From Halopseudomonas sabulinigri (GTDB lineage: Bacteria > Pseudomonadota > Gammaproteobacteria > Pseudomonadales > Pseudomonadaceae): a stretch of DNA of 43,846 nt. A program made the position numbers and the translations under genes. Of this stretch, positions 35,197 to 43,846 are shown piece by piece. The stretch spans positions 1-43,846 of the forward strand of contig DRHT01000048.1 in the NCBI GenBank assembly GCA_011053055.1, given 5' to 3'. Below the pieces are notes generated by a model, which did not search any database, was not told the origin of the DNA, and saw nothing but the letters and a program-made list of their open reading frames with translations. Every line of letters starts with the position of its first letter. Position 1 is the stretch's first letter.

Positions 35197-35598
35197 ATGC
35201 CTAAGTTGATCAGTTCAATCCGCAGTCTGGGCGTTGCCTGTCTAATGGTTGCCGGCGGCGTGAACGCGGATGAACGTGTATTGATCACGCCCAGCTATGA
35301 GCTAAAAATGGACTCACGCTGTGTCGAGGGTGAGGTCAGCTGTAACCAGTACACGCTGCAAGGTCGGGAGCGTCACAATGGCGAGCCGCTGATGCTGCAA
35401 GGCCGCAGCATGCACACTACCTGTGCCGACGGCAAAACACCGTGCCGGTTTCTGGGCTACCGCTTCGACCAGTCCGAACGCAGCTTCCTGATCACCGAAG
35501 ATGGGCTACTAAACATCTACCACGGCGACAGCCTGATATTGCATGAACAGGGCCGCTGGACAGACGACAATGCTGTAAGGCATCAAGATACTCAGTGA
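35197..35598 (+). CDS. Small secreted protein of unknown function
   Basis: The 133-residue protein has an N-terminal signal peptide (MPKLISSIRSLGVACLMVAGG, cleavage near VNA-DE) and four cysteines in the mature part at about residues 42, 49, 75 and 82. The two close pairs suggest disulfides in the periplasm. The order is beta-rich with no enzyme motif. It follows the GST gene by 18 bases with GGGAGA as the ribosome site and may be cotranscribed. I do not recognise the family. Confidence 0.7.
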   Translation: MPKLISSIRSLGVACLMVAGGVNADERVLITPSYELKMDSRCVEGEVSCNQYTLQGRERHNGEPLMLQGRSMHTTCADGKTPCRFLGYRFDQSERSFLITEDGLLNIYHGDSLILHEQGRWTDDNAVRHQDTQ

Positions 35599-35778
35599 CC
35601 GGAACAGCAGATCCAGGCAGGCGAGCGCTATAGACACGACGTCAATACGGCGGAAAGAGAGAGTAGCCGCAACGACCGAAAACAAGACCGAACTGAGGAA
35701 GAGCTGGTTATTCTTTGAAGCCCTGAGAGTCAGAACACGATCAAATCAGAGTTGCCGCGCGGCACTAACAATCTACCG

Positions 35779-36297
35779 CTAAGGAACAACAATGTTTGCC
35801 TGTTGTATCTCGGATTCTGGTTCGCAAACAGCATAGCGGTGAAGAAAAACGCCGTTGACCGTGCGCAGCACGCCGGGGGTGATAACACGAAAATGCTCGA
35901 TGGCGCCGCGTTTCTCAGCATGACTAACCAACCGTTGCTGGGCTATCTGCTTCCGCATATCGGCAAATAGTGGGACAAACGGCTCCAAATCTCGCAACCC
36001 CTGCTGACATGGCGAGTCCGCCGGCAGGTCTGCATAGTCCGATATCAATTCACTCAACTGCTGCTCAACCACCTGCTGACAAACACCTAGCAAATCCAGC
36101 ATTTTTACCTGCAAGCCGAGTGCTTCACGATCAAAATTTACCGCGCCCTCTATCCTCGACTGAAAAGCACGCACAGGAGCAGCACATGCCGTCTCGGCAT
36201 TCAATTGCGGTTCAGCGGCAACCGGCGCGGTAACCCATCCGCTTAGGCTTGCCAACAGCAGGCAGATGCCTGTTCGCCTTCCCACCCAGTTGATCAC
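35779..36297 (-). CDS. Secreted protein of unknown function
   Basis: The 172-residue protein has a signal peptide (RRTGICLLLASLSGWVTAPVAA, cleavage near residue 28) and five cysteines, four of them in the mature region. The mature part is mostly helical and ends with QQANIVVP. The start codon is GTG (36297) preceded by GAGGGAG. It is convergent with the 35197 gene across a 180-base stretch (35599-35778) that shows no gene and no clear terminator. No family recognised. Confidence 0.65.
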   Translation of the reverse strand: MINWVGRRTGICLLLASLSGWVTAPVAAEPQLNAETACAAPVRAFQSRIEGAVNFDREALGLQVKMLDLLGVCQQVVEQQLSELISDYADLPADSPCQQGLRDLEPFVPLFADMRKQIAQQRLVSHAEKRGAIEHFRVITPGVLRTVNGVFLHRYAVCEPESEIQQANIVVP

Positions 36298-36390
36298 ATT
36301 GAGCTCCCTCTCTTTTTCCGAGGCGCGATTCTAACGAAGCCACACCAAGATGTACCGAGATTCAGCACACACTTCAGTGACTTTACAGTC

Positions 36391-36423
36391 AAAAAAAGGC
36401 CGACAGATGCGAATCTGCCGACC
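36391..36423 (-). terminator. Terminator of the GIY-YIG/GST operon
   Basis: On the minus strand a stem of about 11 pairs with two G-U wobbles (36423-36413 with 36408-36398) is followed by seven Ts (36397-36391). It directly follows the stop of the large GST-like gene. Confidence 0.8.
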
Positions 36424-36444
36424 TCTTATCCTGCGGCAAGTCTA

Positions 36445-37380
36445 TCAGGCGGCGGCGATACGATATCCGTAGCGCGGAAAATGCACGTGTACTAGTCCGG
36501 CACGCTCATCTTCACGGGCAATGATAATTTCTTCAGCCCCTTCAAACAGCAGCGTACCGGCTACCTGATCAGTACCGTAGTCCACCGCACTCACAGTCAC
36601 GGCCTGTCCGTTGCTAAATCCACCGGGGCTGGCAATAGCATTATCTGGCAGCGCGGCTGGCGTGGCTTGCTTGGCAATGCTAATAGCTTCATCGGCGCTT
36701 AACTCGCTAGCAACGCCGTGGCCAATATCAGCCATACGCTGCATCCAGCTCGTTACAGCCGGATAACCTTCGAGCGCTTCAGCGACCGCTTTGTTACTGC
36801 TGACAAACCAAAGCGGGTGGTAGTGAGAAAAGTCAGCAATGCACGGCGTATCACCGAGCAGAAAGGCACCATCTCGCTGCAACTGCGTTTCAAGTCGACT
36901 CAATAGTGTTGGCCACTGCGACAAAGCCACTGCTGGATCCAAGCGACTAGCCGAGCCCTTTTCAAACAACGCTTTACGATCTGCCATAAAGCCCTTAATC
37001 ACCTGCTCAGGCATACCGGCAAAACGCGCAGCCAACCCTTTGGGCTGAAAATTGATGGCGACGCCATGTTGAAATAGCACTTGATCAGCAAACTGCGCCA
37101 ACCCCATAGCGGCAGCCTCGCGCCCTTCCGGAAAAAGTGCAGGCGCGGCTTTCTCTTGCTCCAGGCGGCGCGCGATCATCGCCGTATCACAGTAAATATC
37201 AGCGCCAACCTGCATCACCGGAGTCCGGCGGTAGCCGCCTGTTAAGGCATTCAAATCAGGCTTGGGCATCATCGAAGGGATCATCACCGACTGCCAAGAC
37301 AGCCCCTTAAAGCCCAACATCAAACGCGCCTTTTCAGCGAAAGGGGATTGCGGGTAGTGGTGCAGAATCAAATCACTCAT
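36445..37380 (-). CDS. Glutathione S-transferase-like protein with C-terminal extension
   Basis: The 311-residue protein starts [23 protein letters not shown], with the N-terminal thioredoxin fold containing SPFAEK as active-site region and [16 protein letters not shown] near residue 51. A helical GST C-domain follows (about 90-222, [17 protein letters not shown]). The last 80-90 residues form an added beta-rich segment ([20 protein letters not shown] onward) that is absent in ordinary 200-residue GSTs. Substrate unknown. It overlaps the GIY-YIG gene by eight bases. Confidence 0.85.
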   Translation of the reverse strand: MSDLILHHYPQSPFAEKARLMLGFKGLSWQSVMIPSMMPKPDLNALTGGYRRTPVMQVGADIYCDTAMIARRLEQEKAAPALFPEGREAAAMGLAQFADQVLFQHGVAINFQPKGLAARFAGMPEQVIKGFMADRKALFEKGSASRLDPAVALSQWPTLLSRLETQLQRDGAFLLGDTPCIADFSHYHPLWFVSSNKAVAEALEGYPAVTSWMQRMADIGHGVASELSADEAISIAKQATPAALPDNAIASPGGFSNGQAVTVSAVDYGTDQVAGTLLFEGAEEIIIAREDERAGLVHVHFPRYGYRIAAA

Positions 37381-37780
37381 GCTTGGTCTCCGGTTGTTGT
37401 GCGCTCAGCTTAGCCCCTGCAAGTTCAACTGCACAGGGCTTTACGGCCAATGATGGAAGGTTATCGAAGTCACTGATAAGCCGCTCCTTGGCTAATTTGG
37501 ACAACGCTTTGATGCTCAGCTCCTGGCGCAAGGCATCACCCTGTCCGCTGCAGCGCTCCCACCAGACCAGCGCACTGGCCGGGCTGCGATTGAAAAAGCG
37601 CGCACCCTTGCCGCGCAGGTGTTCCCGAAAGCGACGCTCAGGGTCTATGCTGATACCCGTATATAGATGACCGTTTTCCGCGCGCACCATATAGACCCAC
37701 CAGTCGCGCACTCCGGGACTTACCGCGGCATCAGGCGAGTTAGCTGGGGTATCAAAATCGGCGGGCGGTTCAACAGACAT
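37373..37780 (-). CDS. GIY-YIG nuclease-superfamily protein (UPF0213/YhbQ-like)
   Basis: The 135-residue protein has the small GIY-YIG domain: [26 protein letters not shown] (here 'GIY' is VYM and 'YIG' is YTG), followed by [10 protein letters not shown]. coli YhbQ-like proteins are compact single-domain members with unclear DNA or repair role. A leading low-complexity stretch (residues 1-24) and a C-terminal tail flank the domain. It is first in an operon with the GST-like gene and divergent from the asparaginase-like gene over only 31 bases, so the two share a promoter region. Confidence 0.82.
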   Translation of the reverse strand: MSVEPPADFDTPANSPDAAVSPGVRDWWVYMVRAENGHLYTGISIDPERRFREHLRGKGARFFNRSPASALVWWERCSGQGDALRQELSIKALSKLAKERLISDFDNLPSLAVKPCAVELAGAKLSAQQPETKHE

Positions 37781-37811
37781 GATCAGATAATATTTTCAGG
37801 AATTAATCACT

Positions 37812-38294
37812 ATGTTTGTACAAATATTCAGCACCGGCGGCACGCTGGACAAACTCTACTTTGACGCCCTCAGCGAATACCAGATAGGCGAACCGATCGC
37901 AGGCGAGCTATTGCAGCAGGCGCGGGTCGGTTTTGACTATAACATCGAATCCCTGACCAAAAAGGACAGTCTCGAGCTCGACGATCTCGACCGCCAACTG
38001 ATCCACGACAAGATCAGCGCCTGCCCGCACGAACATATCCTGATCACCCACGGCACTGACACCATGACGGTCACCGGCGCTGGTCTGGCGGACATTGACG
38101 GCAAAGTCATTGTACTAACCGGTGCCATGCAGCCGGCGCGTTTTCGTGATTCAGATGCGCTGTTCAATTTGGGGCTAGCGGTGGGCGCACTTAACTGCAT
38201 GCCCCACGGCGTGTACGTCGCCATGAGCGGCCGCATCTTCCCTGTTGATCAGGTGCGCAAAAATCGCTTGGCAGGGCTTTTTGAAGCGCGCTGA
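37812..38294 (+). CDS. Single-domain asparaginase-like protein
   Basis: The 160-residue protein equals the N-terminal catalytic domain of bacterial L-asparaginases: STGGT with T11 as likely nucleophile, the GTDTM motif with T82 and D83, VYVAMSGRIFP and K150. The second domain (another 160 residues or so), which completes the active site between subunits in full-length enzymes, is absent, and the frame ends cleanly at a stop without a broken continuation. It may act as a compact amidase through oligomerisation or have another role. ATG preceded by CAGGA. Confidence 0.78.
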   Translation: MFVQIFSTGGTLDKLYFDALSEYQIGEPIAGELLQQARVGFDYNIESLTKKDSLELDDLDRQLIHDKISACPHEHILITHGTDTMTVTGAGLADIDGKVIVLTGAMQPARFRDSDALFNLGLAVGALNCMPHGVYVAMSGRIFPVDQVRKNRLAGLFEAR

Positions 38295-38356
38295 GCACGC
38301 AGCTACGGGCAATAAGCAGTCATAGTGGGCAGGTATTTGCTGCGCAAAACGCAGTC

Positions 38357-38414
38357 ACCATCGGCTACCCAAGATGCGTTGGATAGCCGATGGTTTAGCT
38401 AGCATCTGCTAGCT
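38357..38414. terminator. Tandem hairpins between asparaginase-like gene and tldD
   Basis: A stem ACCATCGGCTA/TAGCCGATGGT (38357-38367, 38384-38394), extended by inner CCAA/TTGG, is followed by TTT. A second perfect inverted repeat AGCTAGCA/TGCTAGCT (38397-38404, 38407-38414) follows. It lies between convergent genes. Confidence 0.6.
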
Positions 38415-38429
38415 CAGGGCAACGCGGCT

Positions 38430-39872
38430 TTAACCGGTTCCGCCAACGGTAATCTGATCGATTTTCAACGTGGGCTGACCCACGCCCACCGGCAATGACT
38501 GCCCATCCTTGCCGCAAACGCCAACGCCGCTATCGAGTTCCAGATCATGGCCCACCATGGATACACGGTTCATTACCTCAGGACCATTGCCAATCAGAGT
38601 GGCACCCTTGACCGGCGCGGTAATTTTACCGTCTTCGATCAGATAGGCCTCGCTGGTGGAGAATACGAACTTGCCGCTGGTGATATCGACCTGACCACCA
38701 CCGAGGTTGGCGCAGTAGATGCCCTTTTTCACTGAGGCAAGGATCTCTTCCGGATCGCTCTCCCCCGCCAACATGTAAGTATTGGTCATGCGCGGCATCG
38801 GCAGATGCGCGTAGGATTCGCGGCGACCATTGCCGGTGTAAGGCACGCCCATCAGGCGAGCATTGAGTTTGTCCTGCATATAGCCCTTGAGCACCCCATT
38901 TTCGATCAAGGTCGTGCAGTTGGTCGGCTGCCCTTCATCGTCCAGAGTCAGTGAACCGCGGCGGCCTGGCAAGGTACCGTCATCGACGATGGTACACAGG
39001 CTGGACGCCACTTTTTCGCCCACCCGGCCGCTGTAGGCCGAGCTGCCCTTGCGGTTGAAATCGCCCTCCAGGCCGTGCCCAACAGCTTCATGCAAGAGCA
39101 CACCAGACCAACCGGGCCCCATCACCACGGGCATGCTGCCAGCGGGCGCAGCAACCGCCAGCAGGTTGACGTTGGCTTGGCGCACCGCTTCGCGGGCATA
39201 ACCCAACGCACGCTCCTCAGTCTCGAAGTAGCGGTAATCAGTACGACCACCACCGCCAGAACTACCGCGCTCACGTCGGCCGTTATGCTCAACAATGACA
39301 CTCACATTGAAGCGGACCAGCGGACGAATATCCCCCGCCCAAGTCCCATCGCTGGCTGCCACCATAATGGTGTCGTGCACACCGCTCATGCTCACGCTAA
39401 CCTGGGTAATACGAGGATCGAGGCTGCGCGTGTAGGCATCAATGCGCTGCAGAAAGGACACCTTGTCTGCCTGAGCCATGACTTCTAGCGGGTTATCCGC
39501 AACATAAAGCGGCTTACAGACGGGTCTCTTCCAGGCCTGAACACTGCCGGCCTGGCCCGCACGGGCAATCGAGCGCGCCGCGCCAGCAGCTTGGCCGAGC
39601 GCCGCCAGACCAATATCATTGCTATAAGCAAAACCGGTCTTCTCACCCGATAACGCACGCACGCCGACGCCTTGATCGACATGAAAGCTGCCGTCTTTGA
39701 CGATGCCGTCCTCGAGCACCCAGGATTCGCTGATCTGGTGCTGAAAATAAAGATCTGCCGCATCCACCCCCGGCGCCGAGACCAACGTACCGAGCACGCT
39801 GGCGACAGCGTCCGGGGTGAGGTCAGCGGGGCGCAGCAAGGCATTTTCGGCTTGGCTGATAAGGTCACTCAT
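38430..39872 (-). CDS. tldD: Metalloprotease TldD
   Basis: The 480-residue protein carries the zinc motif [12 protein letters not shown] (HExxxH type) around residue 260 and the [12 protein letters not shown] and [12 protein letters not shown] segments of TldD. With TldE/PmbA it forms a peptidase that processes small peptides, such as the CcdA antitoxin and microcin precursors in E. coli; no TldE is in the window. The ATG at 39872 ([13 protein letters not shown]) gives the family length; a longer reading adds 21 arginine-rich residues. It overlaps the nitrilase gene by eight bases. Confidence 0.94.
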   Translation of the reverse strand: MSDLISQAENALLRPADLTPDAVASVLGTLVSAPGVDAADLYFQHQISESWVLEDGIVKDGSFHVDQGVGVRALSGEKTGFAYSNDIGLAALGQAAGAARSIARAGQAGSVQAWKRPVCKPLYVADNPLEVMAQADKVSFLQRIDAYTRSLDPRITQVSVSMSGVHDTIMVAASDGTWAGDIRPLVRFNVSVIVEHNGRRERGSSGGGGRTDYRYFETEERALGYAREAVRQANVNLLAVAAPAGSMPVVMGPGWSGVLLHEAVGHGLEGDFNRKGSSAYSGRVGEKVASSLCTIVDDGTLPGRRGSLTLDDEGQPTNCTTLIENGVLKGYMQDKLNARLMGVPYTGNGRRESYAHLPMPRMTNTYMLAGESDPEEILASVKKGIYCANLGGGQVDITSGKFVFSTSEAYLIEDGKITAPVKGATLIGNGPEVMNRVSMVGHDLELDSGVGVCGKDGQSLPVGVGQPTLKIDQITVGGTG

Positions 39873-40725
39873 TCTGGTTCGACTCCTTGGCAACCGGCTG
39901 CGGCGAGGCAGGCGGTGCAAAACGGCGGTGTTCAATAATCGGCATCCGCTGGCGAACCTCGCTTAGCAAACCGCGATCCAGTTCACCGGCAGCAATGCCG
40001 GGGCCCTCGGGCAAAACAGCAACAAGCTCGCCCCAGGGATCAATAAGACAGCTGTGGCCGAAGGTTTGACGACCTCCTGCGTGGGTACCGGTTTGATTGG
40101 CCGCCAGCAGATAACATTGGGTTTCTATCGCTCTGGCACGCAGCAGCACCTCCCAGTGCGCTGCACCGGTTACTGCGGTGAACGCGGCCGGCACCACGAT
40201 CAATTCTGCGCCAGACAACCGCAAGCCCTGATACAACTCAGGAAAGCGCACATCATAACAAATGCTCAGACCCAGCCGGCCCACTGGCGAATCGAGACAG
40301 ACTAGCGCATTGCCGAAATCGTAATCGCGCGACTCGCGATAGGTGTTGTGGCGGTCGCTGACATCTACATCAAACAGGTGCAATTTGTCGTAGCGCGCTA
40401 CTTCCTGCCCTTGTTCATCCACCACCAGCTGAGTTGCCATGGGCTTGCCGCCGGGAACACGCGGCACCGGCAAGCTGCCGCCGATCAGCCAGATACCGTG
40501 CTCACGCGACTGCTCAGCGAGAAACCGGCGAATCGGACGCTTAGTGCCAAACTCAGCGGCGGCTATCGCAGCCAGTGATCGGTTGCCCAGTGCGGCGAAA
40601 CATTCCGGCAACAGGACCAGCTCCGCGCCCTGCTCTGCCGCGCGGGCAATCAAGCCAGCTGCGATGTGCAGGTTTTCCTGCACGTCTGGCTGACTGGTCA
40701 TTTGGATAGCAGCGACACGTGACAT
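39865..40725 (-). CDS. Nitrilase-superfamily carbon-nitrogen hydrolase (Nit1/YbeM-like)
   Basis: The 286-residue protein shows the Glu-Lys-Cys triad of the superfamily: E41 in LLPECF, Lys in YDKLHLFDV and Cys in [11 protein letters not shown]. The pattern is closest to the deaminated-glutathione amidase (Nit1) and YbeM group, which repair a side product of transaminases; omega-amidase is the main alternative. Its place between yhdP and tldD matches the usual Pseudomonas order. Confidence 0.9.
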   Translation of the reverse strand: MSRVAAIQMTSQPDVQENLHIAAGLIARAAEQGAELVLLPECFAALGNRSLAAIAAAEFGTKRPIRRFLAEQSREHGIWLIGGSLPVPRVPGGKPMATQLVVDEQGQEVARYDKLHLFDVDVSDRHNTYRESRDYDFGNALVCLDSPVGRLGLSICYDVRFPELYQGLRLSGAELIVVPAAFTAVTGAAHWEVLLRARAIETQCYLLAANQTGTHAGGRQTFGHSCLIDPWGELVAVLPEGPGIAAGELDRGLLSEVRQRMPIIEHRRFAPPASPQPVAKESNQNE

Positions 40726-40779
40726 AGAGGCTAACCTTCTGCTGATGGATTTACCGGCTAGAGTACTACGAGACTGGCA

Positions 40780-43700
40780 TCAGTCTTCTTCGAGTGCAGC
40801 CTTGTCGTCAAAGGCACGGTCAAACTCAACATCCGGTTGCTTCCAGTCGCCGCTCACCTTGTACTTAACCGAGGCAAAGCGCGCCACCTTGTCACCCAGG
40901 ATCTTGTCAGCGAGGAAGAGCACCCCGCCAATTTGCGGCGCGCCAACCAGCAGCGCGGCCAATGGCAAATTGTTGGTCACTGGCAAGGTTACCAATACAC
41001 CGAGATCCACCTTATCGCTACGCAAGTTGACGTTACCTTCAAACTGCATTTTTACGCCAGGGCCCTCAAGTACGAGAGGCTTCTCGCTGTGCAAGACCCC
41101 ATTGTCGGCATACAACGCACCGTCCAGCGTATCGTAAGCGGTACCTTTGCTGAACAGATCGGAGAAGTCCAACCGCAGGCGGCGCGTCAGCGAGTTGAAG
41201 TTGAGTAGACCAAACACGCGCAAGGCTTGAGTACCGTTGTCACCACTCTGCAACATACCGTCACGCGCGGCAACCTCCAGGCTACCTGAGGCACGCCGTA
41301 GACTAAACAACGCCGGCGATCCGGGCCAATTCAGCTGAGCTCGGGTGGTGAACTCTTTGCTGGTTATGGTCGGCGCGTATTGCCAAGCTGTCAGTACTTC
41401 GCCGATGTCTTCAGCGGTGACGTTGCCGTCGAATACAGTGTGCGCCGGCGCTTCACGCCAGTCCATGCGACCCTCAACCTTCAGACCGCGCAAGTCGAGC
41501 GAGAGCTCGGGAATCTGCGCGCCAGTCGCATCCGGGCGTAGCTTGAAAGCCACTCGGCCAACCGGTCCGCCGCCCCACGACAATTGCGCAACCTGTACGT
41601 TGAGTGGCGGTAGTTTTGATGGCTTTATTTTTTCCAGCGGGTCCGGTGGATCGAGATCAGCCGCAGGTTCATCTGGGCTCATCGCCGGCAGTAACTCTGC
41701 CGCTTGCTCGTCAGTCGCACCGAGTTTAAGCCGCTGCAGGTCGATATCAATCGGCTCGGCGCTGTTGTCCGGTAGGTGAATATCACCTGCTACATCCGCC
41801 TGAGTCAGCGCCAGTTGCCAGCCGCTAGGCTGCCTCTGCACGCCCACTTTTAAGTCGCTTAACGACAAACCAAAACCGCTGAACGATTCAGCGCTTATAT
41901 CAGCACGACGCAGCAGCTGCGCGGCCCCGTCTTTACCACTATTACCGCTCTGCTTGGCCGCCGCAGGCAACTGGCTCAACCACTGCTGCCACTCATCCCA
42001 GTCGAGACTAGGCAGCTGAGCTGCGATTACCACGCCGGGGGCAGATGACTGCGCCGCCAGGCCAGCACGGAAGCGCAGATCGCCAGAGAGCTGCTCGCCT
42101 TGATGCAGCAACTGCACATCAAGCCCGTTGGCCGCCGACACATGCCAGCGCTGAATACCACCGCTGGCGAGTCGCAAGTCTACTTTGGTTGCCAACTCGC
42201 TTTGCGCTTCTTTGCCAAACGGTTGTGGTAGCGTCAGCGCCAACCCTTTGAGGTCACTACTGACTTGCACGCGCTGTTGCTGCGCAGCAATCTCCACCTC
42301 AGCTTGCCAGCTGAAATTGCCATCGGCTAAACCCGCTGGCACTGCGCTGGCCAGCGACCAACTGCGCAGTTGCTCAACGCTGTGGCTGCCAGAGAGACTC
42401 ACCCGTTGAGTGCCTTCACGCTGACTCAGTTTGGCCTTGACCGGCGCGCCAAGAAAAGTGCCACTCAGATCATCAGAGCGCAGCCCTTGCTCGCGCGAGT
42501 AGACAAAATTGCCCTGGAGGTGACGTAATGGGGCCTGCAACTGCGGAATAAGCAGATTGTCCGCCGCCAGCTGCCAGCTCACATCGGCTTGAGTCTGCGC
42601 CTGAGCATCTGATTGCAGCGGAATGCTCAGAGCCAGGTTGCCTTCCACCTCGCCGCTGCCGACCGTCCAGCCCGCTAGCGGGTCTTTGCTCAGCTCGCTC
42701 AGCGGGCTGTCTTGCATCAGCTTAAGTGCATCGCCCACCGGCCCAACAAAAGCCGACTGTATCTCTAGCATCAGTGGTCCGGTACGCCCTAGCACCTGAG
42801 CACTCACGCGGGTGTCGCTGGCGTTGGTATTCCAGAGGCGAGCGTGCTCACCGCGGATATCCAGCAGGCCGCCCTGCAGACGTAGATCAGCGTTGATTTC
42901 AGTCAACAGAGGCCAACCGCTCTGGAACAGCAATTCGCCATCGCGCAACTCGGCATAAAGCCCAATGTCACGCTCTTCGTTAGTAGCACTCTTCAGCAGC
43001 GAGCCGCTGTAGCTGAAAATAGCCAACGGCACCTTACCATTGACGCCGCTGGCCGCGAGCCAGGTACCCAGCGCCGGACTGAAGGCCGGTGCACGCAACG
43101 GCAGGTAACGACGGTGAACGGATGCCTGCGAATCACGCAGGGCGACCCGCAGGTCCATCTTCGGAACCTGGCCGGTCGGCGGCAGTTGTAAGTCAAGTTT
43201 CACCGCCGCCTTACCTTCCTCCCCTGCGACCGATATACCTGCGGTGTGCAACCCCAGGCCACCGTCCTGTGACCATGACCAGTTAAGTGCACCTTGCGCG
43301 CTGTCGTACTGCCATACCTCAGGAAACAAATGCGGCAGTTGCATGCTCCACTGCTGATTATTGATCCGCAATTCGCCGGCGCTCGGCGAACCCGAAATGC
43401 TGCCACTGATACCCTGCAACATGGGTGCATTGTGGTAAGCCTGAATACCCACTTGGTCAAGCAGTGCACTGAACTGCAGCGCGTCGATATCAGTCGGCGA
43501 GCCGCGACCGGACAGATGCAGATTACGCACATTGCCCTGCGGCGACACTGTGGTGATCAACTCCGCCATGGGGGGATGATCAACAAAGCGCGGCAGCCAG
43601 TCACGCAGGCGGTCTAGCGAGAACCGATCAACCGCCAGCGACCACTCATCTTCCGCCGTATTGCGCTCCGCTTGCGCGCGCATCATCGGCCACACCCGCT

Positions 43701-43846
43701 CTTCTATGCGCAGGCTGAAATCCTGCACCAGCAAACGCTCGCTGGTATCAGAATAACGGTAAGCGAAGCGGCTGAAGACATCCTGTAGCGGCGGTGAGTC
43801 TTTATGATCGAAGCTGATCTCGGGCGCTACCAGCGTACCCTGCAAG
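40780..43846 (-). CDS. yhdP: YhdP family AsmA-like protein, C-terminal part (5' truncated by window edge)
   Basis: At least 1021 residues are present and the frame runs off the right edge; the family is around 1270 residues, so the N-terminal membrane anchor and first part are missing. The visible part is a long beta-rich repeat of the DUF3971/AsmA-like type, ending with a conserved region (GDNGTQALRVFGLLNFNSLTRRLRLDFSDLF) before a short acidic tail. YhdP-type proteins form periplasmic bridges that move phospholipids to the outer membrane with TamB and YdbH. It is upstream of nitrilase and tldD on the same strand. Confidence 0.92.
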   Translation of the reverse strand, partial: LQGTLVAPEISFDHKDSPPLQDVFSRFAYRYSDTSERLLVQDFSLRIEERVWPMMRAQAERNTAEDEWSLAVDRFSLDRLRDWLPRFVDHPPMAELITTVSPQGNVRNLHLSGRGSPTDIDALQFSALLDQVGIQAYHNAPMLQGISGSISGSPSAGELRINNQQWSMQLPHLFPEVWQYDSAQGALNWSWSQDGGLGLHTAGISVAGEEGKAAVKLDLQLPPTGQVPKMDLRVALRDSQASVHRRYLPLRAPAFSPALGTWLAASGVNGKVPLAIFSYSGSLLKSATNEERDIGLYAELRDGELLFQSGWPLLTEINADLRLQGGLLDIRGEHARLWNTNASDTRVSAQVLGRTGPLMLEIQSAFVGPVGDALKLMQDSPLSELSKDPLAGWTVGSGEVEGNLALSIPLQSDAQAQTQADVSWQLAADNLLIPQLQAPLRHLQGNFVYSREQGLRSDDLSGTFLGAPVKAKLSQREGTQRVSLSGSHSVEQLRSWSLASAVPAGLADGNFSWQAEVEIAAQQQRVQVSSDLKGLALTLPQPFGKEAQSELATKVDLRLASGGIQRWHVSAANGLDVQLLHQGEQLSGDLRFRAGLAAQSSAPGVVIAAQLPSLDWDEWQQWLSQLPAAAKQSGNSGKDGAAQLLRRADISAESFSGFGLSLSDLKVGVQRQPSGWQLALTQADVAGDIHLPDNSAEPIDIDLQRLKLGATDEQAAELLPAMSPDEPAADLDPPDPLEKIKPSKLPPLNVQVAQLSWGGGPVGRVAFKLRPDATGAQIPELSLDLRGLKVEGRMDWREAPAHTVFDGNVTAEDIGEVLTAWQYAPTITSKEFTTRAQLNWPGSPALFSLRRASGSLEVAARDGMLQSGDNGTQALRVFGLLNFNSLTRRLRLDFSDLFSKGTAYDTLDGALYADNGVLHSEKPLVLEGPGVKMQFEGNVNLRSDKVDLGVLVTLPVTNNLPLAALLVGAPQIGGVLFLADKILGDKVARFASVKYKVSGDWKQPDVEFDRAFDDKAALEED

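Overview
The window looks like chromosomal DNA from a Pseudomonas-type gammaproteobacterium. A marine lineage such as Halopseudomonas is my best guess, but it rests only on gene content, moderate GC and protein likeness, and the species is not proven. Gene order is core-genome-like. Examples are lptG-lptF diverging from pepA-holC-(small ORF)-valS, the folM-folE-folX operon, a complete pelABCDEFG operon, and yhdP-nitrilase-tldD. I saw no insertion sequence, phage gene, CRISPR array, rRNA or intact tRNA.

Layout: 1-4420 holds the end of a PhoH-family ATPase, yaaA, an aldolase/hydrolase pair, a Crp/Fnr regulator and a flavodoxin. 4555-9263 holds the most interesting group: a short LOV blue-light receptor, a DUF3391/HD-GYP c-di-GMP phosphodiesterase, a MerR/LitR-type regulator that appears to have lost its cobalamin ligands, and, divergent from that regulator, the tetrahydromonapterin operon folM-folE-folX. 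9369-10513 is a small operon (DUF1244, HopJ-like, RDD). 10757-12908 is lptFG on the minus strand. 13059-19622 is pepA, holC, an unknown ORF, valS and the nucleoid protein ndpA/yejK. 19662-31755 is the pel exopolysaccharide operon on the minus strand (transcribed pelA to pelG). 32049-33760 is an ABC-2 exporter. 34097-38294 is a set of small accessory genes (RDD, two GST-like proteins, two secreted unknowns, a GIY-YIG protein, a single-domain asparaginase). 38430-43846 is tldD, a nitrilase-family amidase and the C-terminal part of YhdP.

How the genes may work together: LOV plus class II LitR-like pairs are known from Pseudomonas putida light responses, so 4555-9263 is a candidate light-response module joined to pterin synthesis and a c-di-GMP phosphodiesterase. 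The pel operon further along needs c-di-GMP through PelD, whose binding residues are conserved here at the same numbers as in P. aeruginosa. A light to c-di-GMP to Pel link is only an inference. All starts, promoters and terminators were read by eye; no database search was run.
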